NCBI RefSeq assembly: GCF_002295065.1 | Contig: NZ_NSGG01000002.1 | Coordinates: 186,001-250,000 of the forward strand | Source: Mesorhizobium sp. WSM3859 | Lineage (GTDB): Bacteria > Pseudomonadota > Alphaproteobacteria > Rhizobiales > Rhizobiaceae | DNA: 64,000 nt | Reading direction: 5' to 3' | In this document: in pieces, positions 26,520 through 34,743 of the stretch | Layout: every line of letters begins with the position of its first letter | How positions within the stretch are numbered: position 1 is the stretch's first letter | Translations under genes and position numbers: made by a program | Notes under the pieces: generated by a model | Seen by the model: only the letters and a program-made list of their open reading frames with translations | Told to the model about the DNA's origin: nothing | The model's database searches: none

Positions 26520-26892
26520 CGCTCAAGTTTACACAGATGCCGGGTATGGCGACTTTCTGGAAAAGGTGCGGCGAAGCGACCGACGAGGACGGATAGGCCG
26601 AAACCTTCGCCCTGAATTGCGGATGCATGAATGCCGCGCGGAAAGCGGCGGTCGATTCCCAGATCGCGTAGTTCAGATAGGTCGGGCTGTCGCCGAGCGC
26701 CCGGTGCAGCTGGGTCGAGATGAAGCCCGGCTGTCGCTTCATGAACGCTGCATCGTCTTGCCAGACCTCCAGGAAGGCCTGCTCGTCGGCCTTGTCGAGT
26801 ATGAAGACATTGACCAGCACGACGGCGTTGGCGTCGAGCGCGACTTGACGGTCGATCGGGAAAGCAGGGTCGAGAGAACGCATTTGGATCAT
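26320..26892 (-). CDS. Antibiotic-biosynthesis-monooxygenase-fold protein, stop codon lost
   Basis: An AAGGAG precedes the ATG at 26892. Residues 20-120 form an ABM (dimeric ferredoxin-like) domain: VVLVNVFILDKADEQAFLEVWQDDAAFMKRQPGF and YLNYAIWESTAAFRAAF. The domain should end at KVAIPGIC (residue 120), but the frame runs on for 70 Arg/Pro/Ala-rich residues antisense to the GT2 gene. An out-of-frame TAA lies exactly at the expected end (26529-26531), so a one-base change probably removed the stop. It is divergent from a MarR gene. Confidence 0.72.
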   Translation of the reverse strand: MIQMRSLDPAFPIDRQVALDANAVVLVNVFILDKADEQAFLEVWQDDAAFMKRQPGFISTQLHRALGDSPTYLNYAIWESTAAFRAAFMHPQFRAKVSAYPSSSVASPHLFQKVAIPGICVNLSAISGAASPSRSAACSAVASRRLRQGRAVAAPHRRARRWPRDRHATASRPARPKSPPAARRSPGRSR

Positions 26893-26914
26893 CGGGCAAC
26901 TCCTTATAATGGTG

Positions 26915-26971
26915 TTATGGTGTCAATCTGTTACCATGCATACATACTATGTTTGACATTATGATGTCAAT
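26915..26971. promoter_or_regulatory. MarR-type operator region between divergent genes
   Basis: TTGACAT-TATG-ATGTCAA (26953-26970) is a perfect seven-base-arm palindrome. Half of it is repeated as a direct copy, TTATGGTGTCAAT at 26915-26927 against TTATGATGTCAAT at 26959-26971 (12 of 13 match, 44 bases apart). The palindrome ends 12 bases before the marR start, where a bound repressor would block marR transcription. Confidence 0.72.
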
Positions 26972-26982
26972 ATGGATATAGA

Positions 26983-27468
26983 ATGACAAATTCGTCCAAT
27001 GTGAAACGGACAACGGCTGGCAAGGCCTTGAGCGATCTCATCCTTGACCTGTTCAGGTTGAACAGCCGCATCGGCGCAGCCGGCGACAGGCTGGTGGCCG
27101 ATCTCGGCCTCACCAGCGCCCGTTGGCAGGTTCTTGGAGCCATCGTAGCGGCCGAACGGCCACAGCCTGTGGCATGGCTGGCGCGCGACCTCGGCGCCAA
27201 CCGGCAGAACGTGCAGCGCATCGTCAACGACCTGCAGGGCGAGGGACTCGTCGCCTTCAAGACCAATCCGCACCATCGGCGGGCGCAGCTCGTGATGCTG
27301 ACGGACAAGGGCAGCGAGGCTTACGACGCGGCCATGCGCCTTCAGGCACCCTGGATCAACGACCTCGCCGAAGGGCTCGCGGTCGAGGACATCAACACCA
27401 TGCATGGCGTGATCACGGTGCTGCGACGAAGATTGGAAGGAGACGCGGATCTGGAGGAGCAGCGCTGA
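26983..27468 (+). CDS. MarR family transcriptional regulator
   Basis: 161 residues. Winged helix with TSARWQVLGAIVAAERPQPVAWLARDLGANRQNVQRIVNDLQGEGLV (about 44-90) and wing residues FKTNPHHRRAQLVMLTDKG. It is divergent from the ABM-fold gene over a palindromic operator region. By analogy with other MarR/monooxygenase pairs it likely responds to a small aromatic or quinone-like molecule and represses both genes. This is inference. Confidence 0.9.
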   Translation: MTNSSNVKRTTAGKALSDLILDLFRLNSRIGAAGDRLVADLGLTSARWQVLGAIVAAERPQPVAWLARDLGANRQNVQRIVNDLQGEGLVAFKTNPHHRRAQLVMLTDKGSEAYDAAMRLQAPWINDLAEGLAVEDINTMHGVITVLRRRLEGDADLEEQR

Positions 27469-27616
27469 CCGCTACAGTTCCGTGGGGTGTGTCACCCACG
27501 AGGTTCGTGGACTGGCGCCGGGACGACTGGCGGCCGGAGGGCAAGAGGCAGCGCGCGCATTGCGCGCTTCCCCTCGCCTCCGGCTCGCGCCCCCCGGCGA
27601 CGACGCCTTTCCTGGT

Positions 27617-28003
27617 TCAACGCGCCCGGCAGGCCGCGCGCTGGCCGAAGCCGCTCGGGCCGCAAATCCAGGGCGAATGGCCAAGCAGCGGGCCAACGCT
27701 GCCCAGCGTGCAGGAAACCTTGACCGGCGCCGGCATGTGCAGCCGCTGCGGGCGCACGAAAGCCGCATAGGCCTCTTCCCTGACGCGCGTCACCCTGGTC
27801 ATGCGCGTCATCGGCTTGCGATTGACTACATGCAGCCGCCTGTTCTTGCCGAGTTGTTCTGTCACCGGCTTGACGCTGAGCGAGCCGGTTTTCATCGTAT
27901 CCATGCTCTGGCAGCCCGACACCATCGAGACCAGTGCGACAGCGGCAAGCGCGACGGCATATCTTCCGCCAACCGCCACCGCGCCTCTCGCGAGTTTCAT
28001 CAT
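27617..28003 (-). CDS. Small lipoprotein with CGPSGFGQ-x3-C motif (B)
   Basis: 128 residues. A GGCAGGGG sequence best fits the ATG at 28003, though a neighbouring ATG at 28000 is equally in frame. The signal ends in SMVSGC, lipidation expected on Cys31. The middle is basic (NRKPMTRMTRVTRVREE). The C-terminus has I-C-G-P-S-G-F-G-Q-R-A-A-C (113-125), the motif shared with the lipoprotein at 18765. An additional cysteine occurs in KVSCTLG. Function unknown. Confidence 0.72.
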   Translation of the reverse strand: MMKLARGAVAVGGRYAVALAAVALVSMVSGCQSMDTMKTGSLSVKPVTEQLGKNRRLHVVNRKPMTRMTRVTRVREEAYAAFVRPQRLHMPAPVKVSCTLGSVGPLLGHSPWICGPSGFGQRAACRAR

Positions 28004-28262
28004 TGCCATCCCCTGCCGCAGTATTTCTTGATGGAGCGAGGAGATATATTCTCCCCGCCTCTCGTTCATATTGCGCAAGCGGTTCACATCCACTCGCATC
28101 GTGGCTTAATATTAGAGGAGACTTATTAAAATTCGCGCAAACGACGTGATGAGCACCGTCTTTCGGCATCCGGTCGATGTTTGTTAAAATTTGAACTTTT
28201 GGGACGACAGGCACGCGCCAGCGAAAGGGACATGCCGGGACGACGGGGGCCCGGAACCCAAG

Positions 28263-28445
28263 GCGTTTCACTGTTTCACGGAAACGGCGACCCGGTCCGC
28301 CCATTTGTTTTGACGCAATTCCGGACGGCAGGCTATGGCGAAGTCGCCGAACCTAAGCGCTCATGCTTTGCCTGAAAATTGCTTTAGAGCATGATCCCGA
28401 AAAGTGGGAACCGGTTTTCGGAAAAGATCATGCTCCAACAAAGGG
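28263..28445. repeat. Composite mosaic repeat cluster
   Basis: Three elements adjoin: the GCGTTTCAC/AATTCCGGACGG block (28263-28330), the GGCGAAGTCGCCGAACC block (28338-28375) and a GAGCATGATC...GATCATGCTC hairpin (28387-28445, ten-base perfect arms, with an inner CCGAAAA/TTTTCGG stem). Each has relatives elsewhere in the window. It fills most of the 480-bp gap 28004-28483, where no gene was seen. Confidence 0.82.
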
Positions 28446-28483
28446 TTAGATCAGGATGACGATTCAACGAACGTTATCCTGAT

Positions 28484-30412
28484 CTAGCGCGGCGTTTCCC
28501 AGCCGGGGTCGAAATAAAACTTGCGCGAGCCGATGTCGCCCATGCCGGCGCCGGAAATCACATAAGCGATCCTGACGATGCGAAAGCCGCCGGTCCCCTG
28601 CTGCAGGCCGTAGATGCCCTCGAGACCGCGATCGTAGAAACCGGCGACAGGGACACCCAGCGCGATCAGCGCGAGAGAAGCATGCAGGGCGAATTTCGCG
28701 GCGTTGGCGCGCAGCGAAATCCCGTTCTCACCAACATGCCTGGCAATGATCACCGTGACCAGCAGGCCATAGAGGAAGGCATTGAAGGCGGCGAACCAGT
28801 AGAAGCCGGTGGCGTCGAAAGGATGTTTGACCAGCAGTACCGGCAGGGCCGCGCCAACCGCCAGCACGACATAGGGCGCGAAGGCGCGTGCGGGCAGAAG
28901 ATGCTTCGGGCCGCTGCCCTTCGGCGTGACGCGGAAGTCGACGAAGGATTTCGTCGCATAGTCGCGCACGGCCGACAGCGTGCCCCAGAGCACCCACGGC
29001 CAGCGGGCGAAAAACAGGAACAGCGTGCCTTCCCAACTCAGCGTCTTTGCCGTCGTCGGCCGCGACAGGCCGAAGGCCTTGAGCATGATCACCAGCCCAA
29101 CCAGCGCCACCGAATTCGGCGCATAGTAGAGGACGAACTCGGCAAACATGACGTCGGCGAAATTGCGCCCGGTGGCCAGCGCATAGATCGGCATCACATA
29201 CATCATCAGCGCAAAGACCGCGAACAGCGGGTACCAGAGCTGGCAAAACAGGAACTGAAACTTCAGCCGCGGTGTCAGCTTGCCGAAATATTCCGGCGTG
29301 TATTCGAGCAGGATCGTCACCAGGCTGCGCGACCACTGGAATTCCTGGGTGACGAGATCGGCGAAGGTCTGCGGGCCATCGCCATTGGCGATGGCGTCGA
29401 TGGCATGCACCCCGTGCCACCCGGCGGCGTTGATCAGCATCGAGGTGGAATGATCCTCGGCCAGTTCCGGACCAAGGCCGCCCGCCTCGCGCAACGCCCG
29501 CGTCCTGACGGCATAGTGCGAACCGATGCAAAGTGGCGCGCCACCGCCTGTGTGGCCGGACTGCAAGGGGCCGTGGAACATGCCCTCCGGGAACAGCCGG
29601 CCACGCGCCGCCCAGCTTTCGTCGGCATTGTTGTCGCAGATGCTGGGCGCCGAGACATAGCCGACGCCAGGATCGGCGAAGGGATAGAGGATTTCCCTCA
29701 GATAGGACGGCGTCGGCACGTGATCGGCGTCCATCTGGGCGACGAAGTGGTAGCGCTCGTAGCCGCAGTGATCGTAGAAAAAAGCCAGGTTGCCTTCCTT
29801 ACAGCGCGTGCGGCGCGGCCAGGTCTTGCGGTGGTAGTCCTCGCGGCCGCGGCGTGTCGAAACCTGCACGCCATGCGCGTCGCACCAGCGAACCGTCGCC
29901 TCCGATGGATCCTCGTCGGCAAGCCAGGTGTCGTGCGGATAGTCCTGCGCCAGCATCGCTTCCAATGTGCGCTGCACCACGGCGAAAGGTTCGGACGGCG
30001 CCTTGGTGACCACCATGGCGACGCGTGAACGCTTCGGGATCGTGTGCAGCTTCGACGACTTCCTCGAGGCATGGACGTTGAGCAGGAAATACATCGGCAT
30101 CAGCGTCAGCCAGGCCAGCACTATGGTGGCGAAGGCAAAGGGGCCGATGTGGCCGATATGCTCGGGCCGCAGCCACCAGGACCAAAAGAAAGCCAGCGTG
30201 AGGAACCAGAAAGCAAGGCCAAGCCGCAAGATCAATTGCTGGCGCGACGTGAGCACGGGCACAAGGTAGGGGCCCTTGGGGCCATGGCCGGCCGAAACCT
30301 CGCCAGCCTTGCCCATTGACGTCGTTTTGCCGCCGACAACGTCGGCTTCCCCAGATACGCCCATACTACCCGTCGCCCTGCCCGCCCGGCTAAGCCGATC
30401 GAACGCATTCAT
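28484..30412 (-). CDS. Cellulose-synthase-like GT2 membrane glycosyltransferase
   Basis: 642 residues. Two N-terminal membrane helices (about 60-112) are followed by a cytoplasmic GT-A domain with the metal motif Asp228-Ala-Asp230 (AQMDADH), the catalytic-base region LAEDHS (Asp320) and a Q-x-FQW variant of the processive Q-x2-RW motif (about 356-360). Five to six C-terminal helices complete a processive synthase layout. It would polymerise and export a beta-linked polysaccharide from a UDP-sugar. A secreted glycosidase-like gene is divergent from it, as in many exopolysaccharide loci. Confidence 0.88.
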   Translation of the reverse strand: MNAFDRLSRAGRATGSMGVSGEADVVGGKTTSMGKAGEVSAGHGPKGPYLVPVLTSRQQLILRLGLAFWFLTLAFFWSWWLRPEHIGHIGPFAFATIVLAWLTLMPMYFLLNVHASRKSSKLHTIPKRSRVAMVVTKAPSEPFAVVQRTLEAMLAQDYPHDTWLADEDPSEATVRWCDAHGVQVSTRRGREDYHRKTWPRRTRCKEGNLAFFYDHCGYERYHFVAQMDADHVPTPSYLREILYPFADPGVGYVSAPSICDNNADESWAARGRLFPEGMFHGPLQSGHTGGGAPLCIGSHYAVRTRALREAGGLGPELAEDHSTSMLINAAGWHGVHAIDAIANGDGPQTFADLVTQEFQWSRSLVTILLEYTPEYFGKLTPRLKFQFLFCQLWYPLFAVFALMMYVMPIYALATGRNFADVMFAEFVLYYAPNSVALVGLVIMLKAFGLSRPTTAKTLSWEGTLFLFFARWPWVLWGTLSAVRDYATKSFVDFRVTPKGSGPKHLLPARAFAPYVVLAVGAALPVLLVKHPFDATGFYWFAAFNAFLYGLLVTVIIARHVGENGISLRANAAKFALHASLALIALGVPVAGFYDRGLEGIYGLQQGTGGFRIVRIAYVISGAGMGDIGSRKFYFDPGWETPR

Positions 30413-30608
30413 CCCCGCTATAGAATCAGCCTAAGCTAATGCAGAGTCAACAAAATTAGGTTTTCGTTAACCAAGCTTGTTGGGAACTGGTTAACCGACC
30501 ACGGCCTCGCGACCTTCCCGGTCGCGCGTGGCCGCACGCCGGCAGGTGTGAAGCGCTCGGGGCCAGCGCGAGCCATCCTTCCCGTTAACCATGCCGGTGG
30601 CGATAAGG

Positions 30609-30660
30609 TTAAGTAAGGGTTAATTGCGCTTGACTCTCACCGAGCATAGGCTCTTATATA
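30609..30660 (+). promoter_or_regulatory. Candidate CtrA box and promoter of the GH26-like gene
   Basis: TTAAGTAAGGGTTAA (30609-30623) is an exact TTAA-N7-TTAA CtrA consensus. Six bases on is TTGACT (30630-30635), and TATATA follows at 30655-30660 (TTATAT one base earlier gives a spacing of 18). It lies in the 500-bp gap 30413-30912, which has no gene. Several other GTTAAC/GGTTAA half sites occur nearby. Leader length would be about 245 bases. Confidence 0.5.
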
Positions 30661-30912
30661 AGCAAGGGTTAATATCGTAACGTTGACGCGAATTTGTGAG
30701 TATCGCGGCGACCTCGTTTCAAGGGCTGTGTATAGAGCCGGAAGAGACAACAATAGTGGACGGCACCGCGAGAAGCGCGCCAGTCCTAGTCGCTCTGAAA
30801 ACCCGCATTTTCCACGTCGGCAACCGATATTTGGGTTTGCGTGCCGGTTTCGGTCGGCACGTTGTGGCAAGCTTCAAGGTCCGGCGAGACATTGAAGCCC
30901 ATGGAGGCGGGT

Positions 30913-31824
30913 ATGAAACTCTCCACTGCAACCGCGCTGGTTTCGGCGCTCATTCTCGGCGTGGCCTTGCCGGCGTCGGCTGGATCGCCGGCCGGGACGG
31001 ATCCTATCAAGACGGGCTCGGCCGCGTCGGCGTTCGGCTCCTACGATCCTTACGGCGATTTCAGCAATGACAAGACGGCCAGCATCGAGGAACTGTTCCT
31101 GCCTTGGGAAGACGTCGACCTGTCGACGCTGCCTCTGGCCGATGCCTACGCGCTGCAACGCGGCCGCTCGCTCTTGATCACCATCGAGCCTTGGACATGG
31201 TCGAAGGACTGGCGCATCACGCCGCCGGAGCTGAAGAACGGCATATTGAGCGGCAAGTATGACGCCAACATGCAGGCGATCTGCAACCTCGTCGGGCAGA
31301 TGAAGAGCCCGGTCACCATCCGCTGGGCGCAGGAAATGGAAGACACCAACGGCCGCTTCACCTGGGCCAATTGGGCGCCGAAGGACTGGATCGCCGCCTA
31401 CAAGCGCGAGGTGGATGTCTGCCGCAAGGCCGCGCCGGCGGCAAAATACATGTGGTCGCCCAAGGGTATGGACGGCCTGGAAAAATACTATCCCGGCGAC
31501 AACTATGTCGACGTCGTCGGCCTGTCGGTGTTCGGCCTGCAGAAGAAGGACAATGACGAGGTCGGCCGCGACCGGACCTTCGAAGAGACGCTGAAGCCAG
31601 GTTATGACCGTGTCGCGAAATTCAACAAGCCGATCGTCATCGCCGAATTGGGCTATGTCGGAAAGCAGGACTACGTGTCCAAATGGTCCGACGATTCGCG
31701 CAAGTCCTATGCGGAGTTTCCGGCGCTGACTTCGGTCGTCTACTTCAACCAGAAGGAAGTCTGGCCATGGCTGGGCGGCTATGGCCTGCCCGACTGGCGA
31801 GTGACCCAGCACGTCCTGCCGTAA
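30913..31824 (+). CDS. Secreted GH26-like glycoside hydrolase
   Basis: 303 residues from the ATG at 30913, preceded by GGAGGCGG. A signal peptide (to LPASAGS) leads to a TIM-barrel-like domain. Candidate acid/base Glu141 lies in TIRWAQEMEDTNGRFTWA, and the nucleophile Glu245 in IVIAELGY, as in clan GH-A/GH26 enzymes (mannanase and related). The substrate is unknown. Its position across from a polysaccharide synthase suggests trimming of the exported polymer. Confidence 0.8.
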   Translation: MKLSTATALVSALILGVALPASAGSPAGTDPIKTGSAASAFGSYDPYGDFSNDKTASIEELFLPWEDVDLSTLPLADAYALQRGRSLLITIEPWTWSKDWRITPPELKNGILSGKYDANMQAICNLVGQMKSPVTIRWAQEMEDTNGRFTWANWAPKDWIAAYKREVDVCRKAAPAAKYMWSPKGMDGLEKYYPGDNYVDVVGLSVFGLQKKDNDEVGRDRTFEETLKPGYDRVAKFNKPIVIAELGYVGKQDYVSKWSDDSRKSYAEFPALTSVVYFNQKEVWPWLGGYGLPDWRVTQHVLP

Positions 31825-32019
31825 GAGACGTGATCATGCTCGTCCCGGCCAGACCGGGACGGGCTCCGGCTAAAGATGTTAAGTGGGGTTGCCGCGGGGC
31901 TGGCTCGAAGCTTTAGTCGCTGTGCGCAGGCAAAGCGGGCTTGGCGTGAACAGCGCAATTGCCTGGCACCGCGATTTCGCGCAACGGTTTTTCGCGACGG
32001 GAAAGACCGCGAATGACCG

Positions 32020-33183
32020 ATGCCGAGGCCTGACAGATCCATCCTGATTACGGGAGCGCGCGCGCCGGTGGCGCTGCATCTGGCGCGTCTTCTCCACGGC
32101 GCCGGGCGCAGAGTGATCCTGGCCGACACTCCGGCGCGGCCGATCGCGGCAGCGAGCAAGGCCTGCGCGCGCTATCATCGCCTGCCGCCGCCGCGCTTCG
32201 AACCGCAAGCCTATGCCGAGGCGGTGGAAGCCCTGATCCGAAGGGAAGGCGTCGAACTGGTCATCCCGACTTGCGAGGAAGTCTTTCACCTTGCGCTGGC
32301 CTGGCGCGGCAGGACCATGCCGGCGAAAGTGTTCGCCCCCGACATCGGGTTGCTGGCAGAGGTTCACAACAAGCATAGTTTCATTCACCTTGCCGAACGG
32401 CTTGGCCTCGCGGTGCCGGAGACCATGCTTATCAATTCCCGAGATGATCTGGAGTCGGTGCGCAGCCACTCGCGCGACCTGGTATTGAAACCGGTCTGGT
32501 CGCGCTTCGCCAGCCATGTTCTGCTGCGACCGACACCGGATTTCCTCGATGCGATCGCGCCCTCGCCTGCCATGCCCTGGGTGGCGCAGCGTTTCGTCGA
32601 CGGCGACGAGATCAGCGCCTTTGCGGTGGCGCGCGAAGGCAGACTCAAGGCGCTGGCGCTCTACCGTTCGCTCTATCGTGCCGGCAAGGGCGCCGGCATC
32701 TTCTTCGAGCGGGTCGAGGACGATGCGGCGCGCGCGCTGGTCGAGCGAATCGTTGCCGGCACTGCGTGGACCGGGCAGATCTCCTTCGACCTGATGCGCG
32801 AGCCGAGCGGCCGCGTGCTGCCGCTCGAATGCAATCCGCGTGCGGTCAGCGGTCTGCATTTCTTCCGCGATCCGGCGCGGTTCGCCTCTGCTGTGCTTGG
32901 CGACGGTCCGGAAGTCGGACCGGACGTCACAGTGCCGCAAACGGTGCGGCTCGCGATGTGGATCTACGGGCTGCCGGCGGCGCTGCGTTCGCGAGCGCTC
33001 GCCCGCTTTCGCGAGGCGATGCGCGAGGGCGAGGAACTGCTCGATTGGCCGGGCGATTCAGCCCCGGTGAGGGCGCAATGGCCTGCGCTGGCGGAGATTG
33101 CGCGCGTGGCATTGCGCGAACGCATCAGCCTGCAGGCGGCGTCGACGCGGGATATCGAGTGGAATGGGCCGGGTTCGGGCTAG
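32020..33183 (+). CDS. ATP-grasp domain ligase of unknown substrate
   Basis: 387 residues. A Rossmann-like start (SILITGARAPVALHLARLLHGAGRRVILAD) is followed by an ATP-grasp fold: NKHSFIHLAERLGLAVPET (about 117-135), the Lys motif RDLVLKPVWSRF, and GQISFDLMREPSGRVLPLECNPRAVSGLHFF with the metal-ligating Glu and Asn. Such enzymes make amide or ester bonds through acyl phosphates. It points toward the minus-strand KAS III/Rieske operon and may take part in the same pathway. Confidence 0.85.
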   Translation: MPRPDRSILITGARAPVALHLARLLHGAGRRVILADTPARPIAAASKACARYHRLPPPRFEPQAYAEAVEALIRREGVELVIPTCEEVFHLALAWRGRTMPAKVFAPDIGLLAEVHNKHSFIHLAERLGLAVPETMLINSRDDLESVRSHSRDLVLKPVWSRFASHVLLRPTPDFLDAIAPSPAMPWVAQRFVDGDEISAFAVAREGRLKALALYRSLYRAGKGAGIFFERVEDDAARALVERIVAGTAWTGQISFDLMREPSGRVLPLECNPRAVSGLHFFRDPARFASAVLGDGPEVGPDVTVPQTVRLAMWIYGLPAALRSRALARFREAMREGEELLDWPGDSAPVRAQWPALAEIARVALRERISLQAASTRDIEWNGPGSG

Positions 33184-33199
33184 GCAGACTGTAAAAGTC

Positions 33200-33374
33200 G
33201 GCGGGACAGCGCCCCCCTCTGTCCTGCCGGACATCTCCCCCACTTGGGGGGAGATCAGCAGCTCGTGCGCCTCGCTCCTTCTGCCACGCAGGCGATCGGC
33301 GAAAGCCGGCGTGACAGCCAATCTCCCCACCTGTGGGGGAGATGTCCGGCAGGACAGAGGGGGGCGCGAAGGAA
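33200..33374. repeat. 175-bp palindromic intergenic repeat, copy 2
   Basis: Reverse-oriented copy of the element at 241-417, with ends GCGCCCCCCTCTG and CAGAGGGGGGCGC and arms containing CATCTCCCCCAC / GTGGGGGAGATG. It lies just after the ATP-grasp stop and before the orphan antitoxin gene. Confidence 0.85.
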
Positions 33375-33414
33375 TGCGACATCGCCATTCTTAGCCTGTG
33401 GGGCGAAGCCGTCA

Positions 33415-33717
33415 CTATCCGTTCAGCGATTGCTGATCTATCCGCTTCACCAAAAGCTGCAGGTCTAACGCCTTGAGCACAGCCAGCAGCATACTCAGCG
33501 GCGGATCCCCTTCGCTCAATACCTCAACAAATGTGTCCAAAGTCATCCCGGCCTTCTTCGCTACAACATTCATGCCGATGGACTGCGCTACACTGCTCAT
33601 AGTGCGAGCGATAATCGTGGCCTCACCGTCTTCAAATGCGGCCTCGATAAAGGCTAATCGGTCCTCAGGGGTTTTAAGATAATCAAGAACGTCGAAACGC
33701 GTCGTATTAAGAGGCAT
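33415..33717 (-). CDS. Orphan HigA-like addiction-module antidote (HI1420 type)
   Basis: 100 residues with an Xre-like helix-turn-helix near VAQSIGMNVVAKKAGMTLDTFVEVLSEG (about 43-70). The start LNTTRFDVLDYLKTPEDRLAFIEAAFEDGE is typical of the 'dnstrm_HI1420' antidote family. A RelE/HigB-type toxin gene should lie directly upstream, but that position is occupied by the end of the Rieske gene at 33748, so the toxin is missing. AT content is higher than in its neighbours, consistent with transfer. Confidence 0.8.
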   Translation of the reverse strand: MPLNTTRFDVLDYLKTPEDRLAFIEAAFEDGEATIIARTMSSVAQSIGMNVVAKKAGMTLDTFVEVLSEGDPPLSMLLAVLKALDLQLLVKRIDQQSLNG

Positions 33718-33747
33718 CGCTCTAACTCCTTAAAATCGAGCTTACAC

Positions 33748-34743
33748 CTAAAGCTCAATCTCATGCACTTTCGGCCCGCTCGCCGCCGGCGGCATCTTCC
33801 CCTCCATGATCGTCGCAATATCGCGGCGCAGAAAATCGAGCGGGCCGATAACCGGCGAGGCTTGTGGAGCGAAACGGGCATTGTCGCTTGCAGACTTCAG
33901 CACTCGGCGGTCCTGGTGCAGCGCGATGGTGAAGAGTGGCTTGAAGGCCAGCGCCTTCAGCTCGCCAAGCAGGCCCTGGCGCCGGCCGATCAGCCAGCCG
34001 ACACCCTCGACGGTGCGCTCGTCGGCCTGGCGCAGATGAAAGGTGGTGGCCAAAACCAGCCCGTCCTTGCCCCAATATTCCAGCTCGGCGATGCCGGGAT
34101 GGCGAAAGCGACCGATGGTTTTCGCGCGGTCGCCCTCCAGCAGCCGGCTGATCAGGCCCTGCTGGCGGTCCTCGCCGGTGTAGCTCGCCTCGACCCAGCC
34201 CTCGCCGCCCGTCACCTCGACCCGCACCAGATGGCGCTTGGAGGTCAGGCCGCGCAGCAGGCCCTTATGGGTGAAATGGGTATGGGTGGCGTCGAGGATG
34301 TTTTCCGCCGCGTCGATCACCGTCGACTGGGTCGATGAACGCACCCGCCGGACGATGACGTCCTTGCCCTGCATGCAGTGCAGGTAGGGCTCGCCCCTGG
34401 GCGTGCCGGACGAGATGAAGACGACGCCGTCGCGCTCGATCGCGGCGTAGCGGCGGACCCGGTAATGCGGCATGGCGCCGACATGGCCGGGGATCGCCGT
34501 GCAGCGTCCCTCGCCGTCATAGCGCCAGCCGTGATAGGGGCATTCGATCTCGCCGCCGACCACCTTGCCGGTCGACAGCTCGACCAGCCGGTGCGGGCAG
34601 CGATCAAACAACGCGGCGATGCCTTTCGCCGAACGGAACAGCACCACGGGCTCGCCGTCGAGCAGGATTCGCTTCGGCCGCCTGTCGATATCGGCGGACA
34701 GCGCCACCGCCTGCCAATAGGCTTCGCCACGGCGCTCGCTCAC
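33748..34743 (-). CDS. Rieske non-heme iron oxygenase
   Basis: 331 residues. The Rieske [2Fe-2S] ligands are Cys49-x-His51 (CPH) and Cys68-x2-His71 (CPYHGW). The mononuclear iron motif is Asn148-x2-Asp151-x2-His154-x4-His159, with a late Asp in QDRRVLKSAS. This is the single-component-alpha type related to vanillate/phenoxybenzoate oxygenases, which hydroxylate or demethylate small substrates using a separate reductase, none of which is encoded nearby. It starts within the stop of the upstream GNAT gene (ATGA). It is the last gene of a six-gene operon. Confidence 0.92.
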   Translation of the reverse strand: MSERRGEAYWQAVALSADIDRRPKRILLDGEPVVLFRSAKGIAALFDRCPHRLVELSTGKVVGGEIECPYHGWRYDGEGRCTAIPGHVGAMPHYRVRRYAAIERDGVVFISSGTPRGEPYLHCMQGKDVIVRRVRSSTQSTVIDAAENILDATHTHFTHKGLLRGLTSKRHLVRVEVTGGEGWVEASYTGEDRQQGLISRLLEGDRAKTIGRFRHPGIAELEYWGKDGLVLATTFHLRQADERTVEGVGWLIGRRQGLLGELKALAFKPLFTIALHQDRRVLKSASDNARFAPQASPVIGPLDFLRRDIATIMEGKMPPAASGPKVHEIEL

